64,000 bases of DNA, taken from NCBI GenBank assembly GCA_023101725.1, contig JALJCO010003962.1, forward strand, positions 249,501-313,500, read 5' to 3'. Of the stretch, positions 26,646 through 38,059 are shown one piece after another; position 1 is the first letter of the stretch, and each line of letters opens with the position of its first letter. The position numbers and the translations under genes are program-made. The DNA comes from Atherinomorus stipes (Eukaryota > Chordata > Actinopteri > Atheriniformes > Atherinidae). The notes beneath the pieces were generated by a model. It was given only the letters and a program-made list of their open reading frames with translations. It made no database searches and was not told the DNA's origin.

Positions 26646-27083
26646 ACACAGGTGCATCTGAATAAATTAAAATATTACCAAAAAGTTGATTTTTGCACTA
26701 AATCAACCCAAAAAGTGAAAGACGTTTTACTGTAGATGGATTAATCACACACAGATGATTTCATGTTGATGATTATAATTTAACAGCTAATGAACACTCA
26801 GAACTTAATAGATCAGAAAATTAGGTTAAGATAAAATGCGCTTTTAATCGGTATTTTTCATTAAGTATTTATTCTGTTTTTATTGATGTCTGTGCATCGT
26901 CTTTTTCTTCTGCATCTCTGACGTTCTTGCTGATTGACAAACTGAATCTAAAATCTGAATCTGGAAAAAAAAAGTATTTTCAGCACTGCTGTGGGATACA
27001 TAAAGATGTATTTCCCTTTTTGAATTGATTTAGTATGAAATAACTTTTGGGTGATATTCTTATTTATTAAGATGCACCTGTGT
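26646..27083. mobile_element. Short inverted-repeat DNA element (MITE), about 438 bp
   Basis: The left terminus ACACAGGTGCATCTGAATAA is matched by the inverted right terminus (reverse complement ACACAGGTGCATCTTAATAA): the first 14 bases are identical and nearly all of the next 12. The CAGGTGCATCT-AATAAAT end is common to a dispersed fish/amphibian element as I remember it. The interior has no open frame. Confidence 0.7.
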
Positions 27084-27839
27084 TTTACCAGCAGATCCAT
27101 CTATTCATCCATCATGCAGGGTCCTGGGGGGTCTGGGTCCTACCTCAGCAGCCTGATGATCAGATATTAGGGTTAAAAAAAAAAAAGAAAAAAAAAATTA
27201 TTAGACATATCTCAATTTCCTTACAGTCAAAGTGTGCAATTATGTCCCGTTTAATATAATGATTTTGTGAGTTTTATACTTTTTTATGCTTTTATATCTG
27301 ACCAATTATTTGGATTTTATCCAAGTTTAGTCTGTAATCTTGCAGACAATTGAAATTTGGTTAAATCTCCTGCTCTCTTCCATTTTGAGTCATCTTAAGG
27401 CTTTCACAATGTTAAGTTGTACTTAAAGTTTTGTCCATGCAATCTACATGCATTGAATGTCGGAGGGGAACTCTGTAAAAGGAGCTCAGGGGCAGATCAA
27501 GGCTGTTTGCCTGGAACCAAGCAGCGCACGTGACAGAGATTCATTAGCGCTGGTTGTTCACACTACAGCTTGAGACCTCAGCGCAGCTGCTGGTTTCTCA
27601 TGGCGTTGATGCCATCCGTTGCAGACTTGCAATGTGTGGATGGTTCACTTCGTCTTTTCTGGCAGCCAAAATCAATCACATCCTGGAGCAAACTCAGCAG
27701 CAGCAGGGGCTGAGGAAGAAGCAGGAGGCCAATCTGGACCAGGAGCCAAACCAGCAGCAGTAGCCACAGACAAGGAAGAAGAAATGCGCTCAGGTTGATA
27801 TGCATTAAAACTTATGAAGGTAGGATTTTGGAAGAATAT
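27084..27839. other. Intergenic DNA
   Basis: Contains a short CAG-rich stretch (27690-27760) that gives a Gln-rich open frame without family resemblance. A fragment at 27100-27150 (CCATCTATTCATCCATC and following) looks like a common fish repeat tail. Confidence 0.4.
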
Positions 27840-29815
27840 TTCTAGTCTCAGAAAAGATGATAGGCCAAAGTGACTATTTGAGCATTGCCAGACAAGAGGA
27901 TGCTGGCATTACTGAGAGGTGACTGAGTATGGTGCTGTGGTGTAACAAAAGCACCAAGTTTTCATGGAAAAAGTTGTGAAGGGATTTTATCTGTTGAGTC
28001 TGAGATGCCACGCTGACCCAATAATGAGGTAAGACCTGCTAAAGAATTAAAGTACTGAGTAAAAATAAAATAAAATGGCAGGGTTTTCAAGAAAGTTGCC
28101 TGCTAACTGTGCTGGAAAATTTTACGATTACATTTTATGAATTGATTTTACTTTGGTTTTTCCTGGCACCACTTTTTATTGATAAGCACTTTAGGAAAAT
28201 GAAAGTCTTAATCTGTTATTTGTGGCTAAAAAGCGTACAACAAGAATGATTTTGATCAGAAAACGTTTTGGCTCTGACCTTTTGGAAGACTGCAAAGAAA
28301 CAACTTCTAACCCGTTTCCCAGCAGAAGTACACATTTGAAAAGTTCATTAAAAAGCAGGTGAGTCTAAAAATATATCTAGTTTTCCATCCAGAACCAGTT
28401 GAATCTAAATGGAATCATGAAAATAATGCTGTAATGAAGTGGTGTAGTTACTGGGATTTTAGAGGGCCTTGGAGGTAGTTCTTAAAATATTCTCTGAAGT
28501 TTCACCATCAAATCTTTTCATCACTATATAATCTTTAACGTTTATCTGTGGAAGTTTCCCAGATTACTTGATAAAACCCAAAAATACACTTTTGAAGAAC
28601 AGATTTGTGGAAAAATAATTCAGAGCACTGACTCTCAAACTGGAAATGGAGGTATTTACAACTTAGATGTTTTGATACAGGTGCCTCATCAGAAAGCATG
28701 ATTTAAAGGTAGAGTCTGAAATTTCCCCCCTGAAAATAAGACGTGCAAGTGAAATCCATCTGAAATTGCGCCTTTGGGCCTCTAATCTTGCACAAGGTGT
28801 GCAATACTCAGAGACAAGGTAGGAAAGGCTCAAAAACCACCACCACTGAACAAGACACACAAGCTGAAACGTCAAGACTGGGCCAAGAAATACCTCAAGA
28901 CTGTTTTTTCTGAGGTTTTATGGACTGATGAAATGAGAGTGAGTCTTGATGGGCCCGATGGATGGGCCCGTGGCTGGATCGGTAAAGGGCAGAGAGCTCC
29001 AGTCTGACTCAGACACCAGCAAGGTGGAGGTGGGGTACTGGTATGGGCTGGTATCATCAAAGATGAGCTTGTGGGGCCTTTTTGGGTTGAGGATGGAGTC
29101 AAGCTCAACTCCCAGTCCTACTGCCAGTTTCTGGAAGACACCTTCAAGCAGTGGTACAGGAAGAAGTCTGCATCCTTCAAGAAAAACTTGATTTTCATGC
29201 AGGACAATGCTCCATCACACGCATCCAAGTACTCCACAGCGTGGCTGGCAAGATAGGGTCTAAAAGAAGAAAAACTAATGACATGGCCTCCTTGTTCACC
29301 TGATCTGAACCCCATAGAGAATCTATGGTCCCTCATCAAATGTGAGATTTACAAGGAGGGAAAACAGTACACCTCTCTGAACAATGTCTGGAGGCTGTGG
29401 TTGCTGCTGCACGCAATGGTGATGGTTCACCATTGCGATCACAGGATCCATGGATGGCAGCTTTTGAGTGTCCTTGCAAAGAAAGGTGACTATATTGGTC
29501 ACTGATTTGTTTTTGTTTTGTTTTTGAATGTCAGAAATGTATATTTGTGAATGTTGAGCTTTTATATTGGTTTCCCTGGTGAAAATAAATTATTCAAATG
29601 GGTAGATATTTTTTATTGTTAAGTTGCCTAATAATTATGCACAGCAATAGTCACCTGCAAACACAGATATCCTCCTAAAATAGCTCAAACTAAAAAAGCC
29701 CCACTCCAACTTCCAAAAATATTCAGCTTTGATATTATTAATGAGTCTTTTGGGTTCTTTAAGAACATGGTTTTTGTTCAATAATAAAATTAGAGCTTTG
29801 AATACAGCTTCAAAC
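27840..29815 (+). pseudogene. Tc1-like DNA transposon with decayed transposase
   Basis: The best coding part is 28860-29505 in more than one frame. It reads DWAKKYLKT, then LWTDEMRVSLDGPDGW (first catalytic Asp), GGGGVLVWAGI, FMQDNAPSHASKYSTAWL (second Asp) and PPCSPDLNPIENLW (third acidic residue, Glu), and ends SVLAKKGDYIGH-stop at 29505. In-frame stops (one in APV-stop, one after STAWLAR) and frameshifts after NNVW abolish function. The 3' flank (29600-29800) carries the element's conserved noncoding tail (GCCTAATAATTATGCACAG at about 29626) but the outer inverted repeat is missing at about 29815. The 5' half (27840-28850) is diverged and its limit is approximate. Confidence 0.85.
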
Positions 29816-30509
29816 TTTGCAATAAAGAAAAGACGGAGTCAGCACTGCGTGAGCAGCTGTTTCTGTGATCTTTGTTTAGACTACAGAAGAAACAGAAGAA
29901 TCTCTGCGCATCACCCAGCCCGTTTAGCCCGGTAGACTCAATCCAGCCACAGTTCGTCTGCTAGTTTGGTGAAGTGGTGTCATTTAATGTAGAGCAACTT
30001 CACATTATTCTCCAAGCTGCCCAACACTGACATTTAAACTCGCTGCACACACAAACTCAACACAAATTCACAAGCTGTGCGCAATATGAGCAGAATGTGC
30101 TGTGCATCCTGTTAATTTTTTTCACAATTATGTAGAGCCGATGCGTTTTAACACATGTTGATAATGACTTCAGATATTTTTTGGTTCATATGTTTATCAC
30201 AGAAATGCATAAAACACTGCGCAGGGACGAAGTCCTGACATAACGAAACGAAAGAGAAGCAGAGAACACTGCAGCGCAGCCGAGACAAAGTGAGGAGTGC
30301 GCGCATGCATGCGTGCGTGTGTGTTCTAATCTATAGGTCTAAAGAAAAATACCCAGGAGCAGGAGGCTGTAAACTTTTGGGAAGAACAGGGAAAGGGGTG
30401 AGGCGGTCAGTCAATGAAATTAATTCCCGTTCATAATTGTTATTTTATCAGTAACATGGTCTACCATGACTATAAATATGTGCGTTTAACCCTTAAAATC
30501 ATCTGGACT
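29816..30509. other. Intergenic DNA
   Basis: No feature recognised apart from a short GCGTGCATGCATGCG alternating purine-pyrimidine stretch near 30300. Confidence 0.4.
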
Positions 30510-31070
30510 CATCATGGATGTGGATGACATCGCTGTGATGTGTGCTGCTGCTGTACACCTGAAGAAGACGCAGTCGCCGGGTTCCTCTCTCCGGGTTTGG
30601 GTGCAGGAGGTTTCCTCGGCAGGTGCTGGGGCTGCGGCTGGACAGAGACGGTTCCAGCGAGACTTCAGGTTGAACGTCCAGGAGGTTTTTTCTTTTCTTT
30701 TCTTATTAACTTTGGTCCAGGTAGCCAAAAAGAAGTACATTACCAAGGATGGGCCTGAACACAGGTTATCAGCCTCTCGGCATCCATGACAGAAGGAGTG
30801 TGTTGTTGTCAGAACCAAAGTCACATGCGTTGTTCTTTGGGGCCCCCTCGAATGAAGGACCCCTCTACTCTGATTTGCTACCGACTGTTGCCGCTGAACC
30901 GCGTCATGAAGCTCAACTTCTTATCTGGTGCCGCTTTGGACGCTTGCCTTAGTTGCTCTGGACGCGCGGCAGACGCCTTTTCCGCTCAGGACGCCTGCTC
31001 TCATTGAAAATGTATTAACTTCCGGCGTCCTTGCCGCTTTTGGTCTGAACATACAGTTAGTTTCATCTGC
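30510..31070 (+). pseudogene. Possible PIF/Harbinger transposase N-terminal relic
   Basis: A 91-codon open frame at 30514-30789 begins MDVDDIAVMCAAAVHLKK, then RVWVQEV and RFQRDFRLNVQ. This resembles the start of HARBI1-type transposases (acidic start, Ala-rich helix, RRVWVH block, then RFxxYFRxS). The catalytic DDE part is absent. The following 30930-31070 is rich in GCGTCC/GGACGC repeats like Harbinger ends. Family assignment is tentative. Confidence 0.35.
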
Positions 31071-31430
31071 AGGACATGTGAAGGCTACGTGGTCTGTCCA
31101 GTCCTTAAACAATACCAAAAGCCAAATATGTGATGAAATAGAAAAGTAACAACCTTTGATAGAGTTTCGTTTTTTAAACTTTGATAAGCAATCATGAGAT
31201 GTGCATGGTGTTGTGTGGCTTATCATTAAAGCCAGTTTCCAGAGATGAATAATAGTTTAAATTAATACTCCGATGTAAGAAAAAAAAAGTCAGAATACTT
31301 AAGAGATCTCCGGATAACATACCTATAGGTTATCATTACCTTAGACGACTGTCCAACATTGCAAATCCAGATATTCAGCTGCTTTCCATGCTGGCAGATA
31401 GGAGGGACTCGTTGCCCTCGCAATGGCGTC

Positions 31431-31586
31431 GCCGCAAGATGGCGCAACACACAAAACGCTCGTCGGATTATTCTTCTTCTTCACGAAGAAGAAGAAGAAG
31501 CTTCTTCCGCTTTCACTAACTGACGTAACTTCCTTTCTGTCGGTGCCAACCTCGAAGTGAACACGCGTTCGCCTGTCTTAGCTCAA
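31431..31586 (+). promoter_or_regulatory. rplp2: rplp2 promoter and non-coding first exon (5' TOP)
   Basis: Seen in order: AAGATGGCGC at about 31436 (YY1-like, common in ribosomal protein promoters), an inverted TTC/GAA repeat at 31471-31496, TGACGTAA at 31521-31528, then a C followed by a pyrimidine run (CTTCCTTTCT from 31529). The last fits a 5' TOP start that places translation under mTOR control. The leader exon ends at 31586 before GTGAGT. Confidence 0.75.
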
Positions 31587-32235
31587 GTGAGTGCCCATTT
31601 ACAACGAAATTAAAACAGTTACAACCAGGAAAATAAGCACACTGACGAAATAAAAGAGTAAACTTTAAACATTTTCAACCCAAACACTTAAAGAGCGGCA
31701 TTTTTGTAGTATATGTGCCTTTTACTGTTAGCTTAGCCGTGGCTCAGTTAGCTGATGGTAAGGGGGGCGAAGAACACGCAGCCACATGGGTGGTTTTTCC
31801 GCAAAGTATATATCCCATTGTCATGTCGCAAACTATTTGTTCAGTAAATTGAAATAGAGTTCGAAACAAACGTACTGAATACTCTTAGAGATGCTATTCT
31901 CCTAGATGATGCTCTGATTTGGATGCTAGGTCATCAGTATTTGCAGGAGATGAGCACCGGGCTGAGTTGTACGGTCTCAGTTTTTGTGTTTTCCTTCTCT
32001 TTACTTTTCTTTTAACTTTTGTGTCATAATACAAATAGCTTATTCAGCAGCTCTGGCATGTATTATAAAATATGTCTGTACATTTTCCAACTTGAAGTAG
32101 TGGCAAGTATGAGATGGATTTCCTATATATAAGCTATCTTAAACAGAAGTTTAATACAGGTCAGTGGTGTTTGTGTGTGTTTAGCTCCATCTAAAAGTTA
32201 CATTCTTTTCTGGTGAAAAAAATAAACATTGCAGA

Positions 32236-34229
32236 ATGCGTTACGTTGCTGCTTACTTGCTCGCCGCCCTGGGTGGAAATGAAAACCCTGATACGAAGGA
32301 CATCAAAAAGATCCTGGAGAGTGTTGGGATCGAGTCTGATGACACACGCCTGGAAAAGGTATGGAGATGAGTGCTCATTGTTCTGCTCATGATGTTCTGG
32401 CTGTACTGGAGACAGGAGCTGGGTGCAGCCCTTTGTGATGGTCATATTTGGATTATTTTACCCTTTTTCTGATTTACAGGTCATCTCTGAGCTGAAAGGC
32501 AAGAATGTTGAGGAGGTGATTGCTACTGGTGAGTCTTTTTTGTTTTGTCTATATCACATTTTCTTTATATGAATGTTTGTCCATCGGTTACATATAGAAT
32601 TCTAATTTTTAGTTTAGATTTTGTTAAAAGCTTATGTTCTTTGTCAGTTTTTCTAAGTTTATTTTTCCCTTGATTCATGCATCTTAATCTTACTGATCGT
32701 ACTGTCTGGAATTCTTATGTTCCCCCTCTGTTCAACGTGCATCTTTTTTGTGTGTTCCAGCTTCCTCTTTGAGTGCATGTTTGTTTTTGTGTGTGCACAA
32801 AACAAACATGCACAGATTATTCTAATTTCACTATAGATGTGATGTTCAGACTAAATGCATTTCAGTACTAAGACATAAACATTTGAGAAGCCTATAGGGA
32901 AAGTGTTCTTTAATCTGAAGGTTGCCTACTGATACCCATCTTCTCTACTCGCTATGTCAGAGTGCCCTTGGGCAAGATACTGAACCCCACACTGCCCTTA
33001 GTAAGTTGCTTTGGAGAAGATGGTCTTAAACAGGATTGCTAGCATTCATTATTGTAAGAAGGTAATACTTGTCCTAAAATGGTTTCTAATAAGTCTTTTG
33101 ATAGGACGTGAACTCTTAAGAGCGAGGCAAGATGTCATAAGAGGCCATTAAAGATCAGCTTTGAAAGCTTACCTGCAGTGTTCTCACTGCTTACGAGGGT
33201 TGTCACGATACTAGAAATTTCATTTTCGATACAGATACTAAGGATCGTGGTCACTTACTGCTTACTGAAAAAAATTAATGTGTAGTTTTCAGACATTTAA
33301 AGTCAGCTGGTTGAACCACATTTATTTAGAGCCATTTACACATTTAAGAAAAACTGAATCAGGATATTTGGCAAAAATAAATCTTTATCTTGACAGTGGT
33401 GAAGAGACTTTATATTGTGGATTTTCTGATTAGGTAGACACAATGATATTGGGGTGTTTTTTTTCCCCCCTCCCTCCATATCTTCTATCAAACAAAGAGT
33501 GGCATTTGGTGTTAATTTCTCTTGGCCAAAACCATTAATCAAACTTACAAACTTAAGGAGACAAAGGTCTGCCACATTAGCTTTTCATAACTTGGAACTT
33601 GCATTGTTGTAGGCGGATCATATTCAGCATGAAGTGTTTCTGACCTATCTTGTTTCTGTGCTATTATGCTTTTCATGTGCTTAAATGTCTGCCAACATCT
33701 CTCCTCAGGTTACGGTAAGCTGGCCAGTATGCCAGCAGGTGGTGCTGTAGCTGTTGCCAGCTCTGGAGCTGCTGGCTCAGGTGGAGCTGCAGCTCCTGCT
33801 GCAGGTGAGCATTTCTGCTTAGCACCTTGTTTGTCACCATCAGTGACATTTGGCCCACAGTGCCTGTCACAGCATGTCATATGTTATTAAGATGGCATGC
33901 TGCCAAATTAGTTGATTCTTCATACAATTTGAAAAACACACATTGATGTTTTTAACCTTGGCTTACCTTGTGGGTGCAAGTTAATATGTAATTTATGCTA
34001 GGATTTTTAATGTGGTAATGCAGAAATTTCATATAATTTGCATATTTGTGTTACCTAGGGTTAACTACATGTAATCTGAAGCTAAGAGCTAAAATGATTT
34101 TAAACTTGTTGTATGCAGAAAATGACCTTGGTTGTTTTTTGCTCTGCAGCTGCTGAGGAGAAGAAAGAGGAGAAGAAAGAAGAGTCTGAAGAGTCTGACG
34201 ACGACATGGGATTCGGCCTCTTCGACTAA
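32236..34229 (+). CDS. rplp2: 60S acidic ribosomal protein P2
   Basis: Ribosomal stalk protein. P1/P2 dimers bind P0 and recruit elongation GTPases. Coding exons 32236-32358, 32480-32528, 33709-33804 and 34150-34229 join in frame to 115 residues, the same as human. The product starts MRYVAAYLLAALGGN, has the helical dimerisation domain at 1-65, a flexible Ala/Gly-rich hinge (about 70-92), and the acidic tail ending SDDDMGFGLFD. That tail contacts translation factors and is the target of ribosome-inactivating proteins. A non-coding exon lies upstream (about 31529-31586). Confidence 0.98.
32915..33062. repeat. SINE-like fragment in rplp2 intron
   Basis: GTGCCCTTGGGCAAGATACTGAACCCC and its surroundings are typical of a widespread fish SINE/retroposon. 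The piece is diverged and truncated. Confidence 0.45.
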
Positions 34230-34245
34230 ACTTTTTCAGATACTG

Positions 34246-34251
34246 AATAAA
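34246..34251 (+). terminator. rplp2: rplp2 polyadenylation signal
   Basis: AATAAA lies 17 bases after the stop codon, giving a very short 3' UTR as usual for ribosomal protein genes. A genomic A-run (about 34258-34273) follows at the expected cleavage site. Confidence 0.85.
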
Positions 34252-34274
34252 GTTTGTAAAAAAAAAAAAAAAAT

Positions 34275-35033
34275 CTCAGAGAAAATTTGTGTGTTGCAAA
34301 ATTTGCATTCAACAGTGATACATTCAGGGCCTTGATTTTAAAATCTTTATTGAAGCTCAAGTTATTTGAATGCAAGTAGTGTGCAGACATTACAAGATCA
34401 TGGCTCATGTAGTTGTACCTGCTAAACAGTAGACGGCAGTATATGCTTTCACTGAAACAGGATGAGATCAGTCGGCACAAATCACTTAATCAGACACCTG
34501 CATTATTTACAGCACCTGCAGCTACCCATTTAGGCCACACAAATCAGAAAATCAGTGGATTAAAAGGAAAAGAATATTGCAGTGTGATTTAAATATAAAA
34601 AATAAATGTAACATGGATCAAATGGACAGAAAACCTCAATAGAAAGTCCTGGTGCAAAAGTATATGAATTATTTTTTGCAATTTATAGGAAGCTTGAACA
34701 TTTTTTCAGTGCAAACAAGTTATAAAATGAAAAACTGGTTTTATGGATGATATATCATTACAATTAATAGTTCACAAATTCTGATTATACTGCAGAATGG
34801 CCCATGATTACACAAGATTTTTCTAGTGTACGAGGCATTTTTTACAGTAAGTTGTCCCCAGATCAGTGTATATCACATTGCACAATACCTGCTTGAACTG
34901 TGCGGTTGTGTGATGTACTATGAAGTTGCAGTAAATAATTGTTAGGGTGTTGACCCTTGAACCCAGTCTAACACAGTAATATGTAATGATTTTTCCCCCC
35001 TTTTTTCACAACCATGCAGTTTCAGTTGGCATT
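34275..35033. other. Intergenic DNA downstream of rplp2
   Basis: AT-rich, with no gene or clear repeat seen. Confidence 0.4.
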
Positions 35034-35170
35034 CAATCAATCAAAGCTTTATTTGTAAAGCGCTTTTAAATACCATTGGTACAGTAGCAGTGCTGTACAG
35101 GTGAGTGAAAATAAAGTTAAATCATATAAAAATAATCACAGTAATAGGAATAATAAAAGCAGTGAAAAAA
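35034..35170. repeat. Fish retroposon 3' tail fragment
   Basis: CAATCAAAGCTTTATTTGTAAAGCGC and the following AGTGCTGTACAG motif match the 3' tail shared by many fish LINE/SINE copies, recognised from memory. Length limits are approximate. Confidence 0.5.
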
Positions 35171-35629
35171 AAAAAATCAAACTCTACCATATAGATTCTG
35201 GCTTAATGATGGTGCTCTCTGGAGTCATAAGCCAGAGTAAAAAGATGAGTTTTTAAAAAGGATTTAAATTGAGTCTTGTTCACTTTGTCCCACTTTATGT
35301 GCATGTTACTTTTACTGCCATAAAAACTACAGACCCTTGACTTTTCACCTGAGTGCTACTCAACTGAAACTAATTATTCAGGAAGGTACACAAAAAACCA
35401 GGGTTCATATTTATCAATTGTATGAGAATTACTGTATTGTATTAGAATTACATTTAGCTAGGGTTCAATCTGAGGTGTCAATCTGAAGTAGCAGGGTTAC
35501 GACAGTGCTTGGTGCCATAAATGGGATTTTAGATGACGTTACTTGTAAGTCCATTTAATTGACCAATTGCTGAATGAAACAACTGTATTTTTTTCTAAGT
35601 TTGGTGGTTTAAACTTTATACAAGGCTGC

Positions 35630-36595
35630 AGCTACAATGCAGAAACAAATTCCAGAAAAACTGTCCTTATCTCACAAAAAAGTTTTATTGGCATGGTCCC
35701 AAATATTTAAGTGCAATTTTTCTCCCCATAAAGATATGATATGGAATAACCGAGACATATTGTATAAGAATAAATCATTATACTTCTCTAATTGGATTGA
35801 AAAACAGATTATCTTAGTGTTTCAGCTATTTAATTGTAAGGGACAACTTGTCATATTCAGAGTTTTTAAAACACATAAATTTCCAAGAATATGTGATAGT
35901 ATTTGATACTGTAAGGACTGGAATCAAAATGTTGTTCACAAGTGTCGATTTCAGTGTACCACCTGTTCTCCACAACTCTGTAGATACAAAATAGGAAAAA
36001 ATCTGTTTCACTCACTCTAAAAATAGTAATAGGAATATATCTCTTTATTTCCAAGAGCATTTACTTCTGCACCGCGTGTTATTTCATACTGGAATTTTTT
36101 TTTTTTTTGTAAATTAGGCCTACAACAATTGGAAGAAAGTATGGACAACTCCCAATAAGTTCTTTGTGACAAATAAGGTGAAAAAAAAACTCTTTAAAAG
36201 TTATTAATAAATATTATCGTGCAATTAACTATGAAAAAATGTAAAAGGGAAGTTGATGTGAACTGTTCTTTCCGCAGAGACCACCTCGAGACTGTTCAGG
36301 ACCTCTTTCTGTATCTGCTCACACTCCACAACATTTTGGAAAGACTTCAGTAGTTTCATCGTCATGGACTCGACAAGGATTTCTCTTTAAAATGGGAAAA
36401 TGTTGTATTTTGTTTTGTTAGAAAGCAAAGTAAAGAAGATCTGTATTTATCATAAAAATTCTATATCCATACATGCAAGAATAACAAAGAGCTGCATTCA
36501 AACATGTTTACAACGATACTTTGGCATGTGAAAGTAATTTATAGATATTTGAACAAAAGGCTTAAAACACTAAATATTTGTTTCACCTACAAATT
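35630..36595 (+). pseudogene. LINE-1-type ORF2 C-terminal relic
   Basis: Reads in sense with stops and frameshifts. Blocks visible: VLLAWSQIFKCNFSPHKDMIWNN near the 5' end, NKSLYFSNWIEKQIILVFQLFN, then about 36120 NNWKKVWTTPNKFFVTNKVK, about 36260 VNCSFCRE, CSHSTTFWKDFSSFI, and YIHTCKNNKELHSN near 36470. This order matches the C-terminal third of fish L1/Tx1-type ORF2, after the reverse transcriptase. It includes part of the CCHC-like cysteine region. It is 5' truncated and non-functional. Confidence 0.8.
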
Positions 36596-37203
36596 ATTTA
36601 AATGTATGTAATTTTGCATATGACCCCCTGGCAATTGTAATAATATGTTTGTAGACAACTAAAAAAAAGAAAAAGGAAGAAAGAAAAAAAGAAAGAAAGA
36701 ACAATGATGGCTGTGATGAACCTAAATCATAAAAAAGAAGAATGTTCCTAAAGTCGTTTGATATTAATGAAAAAAAATCCAACGTGTTCCACAGTCCTTG
36801 TCAATCACACAGAAAGACACAAATGCTTTATTTAGCCACGATAAATCAAATAGGCTTCTGTTAGCCTGTAATCTTTATGTCAATCATTTAACTATTGAAC
36901 TTTCATCAAGATAATAACGTTTCTTTAAGGAAATTAGTCATGTTCTGGCGCGTGACAAATAATACCGCTGTTACTTAATTCCAGATGTTCCAGATATTTG
37001 AATTTGCCAGTCACTTTTTTCTTTTAAGGGAGAGAGAGAATGAGTCATCTGGTATCTCATATGCTCAAGTTGAGTCAGCAGATTTCTGTGTTATAACATG
37101 ATGTTTGGTTTAATGGATCATTTCGTTTTCGGTTATAAAACCAAATTTGATTCTTTTCTCGCCTAGACATGTTTTTACTCAGATAATCCGACAACTGACT
37201 TGT
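36596..37203. other. Distal upstream region of fth1
   Basis: No gene. AP-1 (TGAGTCA, 37041-37047) and NF-E2/MARE-like (TGAGTCAGCA, 37071-37080) sites lie here; see the separate entry. Confidence 0.5.
37041..37080 (+). promoter_or_regulatory. Paired AP-1 / NF-E2-like sites upstream of fth1
   Basis: TGAGTCA at 37041-37047 and TGAGTCAGCA at 37071-37080 (reverse complement TGCTGACTCA) are 30 bp apart, about three helical turns. Mammalian ferritin H is induced by oxidative stress through an enhancer with tandem AP-1/NF-E2-like elements bound by NRF2 and JUN proteins. The similarity of arrangement is suggestive only. Confidence 0.4.
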
Positions 37204-37336
<133 letters not shown>

Positions 37337-37577
37337 AAAAAAAAAGCAGACAGGAGGCGTTTGAAAAAAAAAAAAAAAAACCCTGCAATTGAATATAAGA
37401 AGCCTGCAATAAATTGTTCCCTAAAACATTCAAATTCCACTTAATATTTTGAAGTAATTTATGAGTAACGTGCATTTTGTTGCACGTCTCAGAATAAGAT
37501 TGAGTCGCGTTACTAGGTTACAGCTACGCTCCGCCCACGTTGGGTAGTGACGTAACGGTCCGTACCAACTGCTTTAA

Positions 37578-38056
37578 TGCTGCGTTCCATTTTCATCGGA
37601 ACTGGGAAGTGGGAACTGGGGGGTGACGTCACACCCGACCAACTTGCGTTCCAGCTCACTGGTCGGAAAACAAGTTAGCAACCTAGCAAAACAACGTGTT
37701 TGCTAAGGCTATTGTTATTAGCCGTTGTTGGCACAGCTGGTGTTGTAGTTCACATATACGACATGAAAAATGTGAATTACACTACAGCAGCTCCCCCCTA
37801 CATCTGTATAAACCAATTCTATGTGTACGATTGATTTATGCAACAAAATATAAGTAAGAAGTGTAAATAAATGTAACATTACAGAAGCTTCTAAAACTGC
37901 TAACACAGGGCGCGGCCATCTTTAAATCTGAACTCGGAGCTGCGAGAGTTGTCCGACTTTCCGAGTGGGAAATCCGACTTCAGGGGGGCGTTCCAGTTGA
38001 AACTTCCTACTCGGAACTGGGAATTTCCGACTTCCGAGTTCAAATGGAACGCAGCA
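37578..38056. mobile_element. 479-bp inverted-repeat element with TAA target duplication, in the fth1 promoter
   Basis: The ends are TGCTGCGTTCCATTT (37578) and its exact reverse complement (ending 38056), a perfect 15-bp inverted repeat. TAA flanks both sides (37575-37577 and 38057-38059). The inner part continues as imperfect repeats of CGGAACTGGGAA and TTCCGACTTCC. A 3-bp TAA/TTA duplication fits PIF/Harbinger elements, but the superfamily is unproven. It carries a palindromic CRE (TGACGTCA, 37624-37631). It has no open frame and ends about 60 bp before the ferritin IRE. Confidence 0.85.
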
Positions 38057-38059
38057 TAA

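Noticed and set aside
27554..27763. Gln-rich open frame
   Set aside because: Driven by a short CAG-rich stretch; no neighbouring exons.
32529..33708. Possible snoRNA in an rplp2 intron, because mammalian RPLP2 hosts one
   Set aside because: I could not find a convincing H/ACA or C/D box arrangement by eye.
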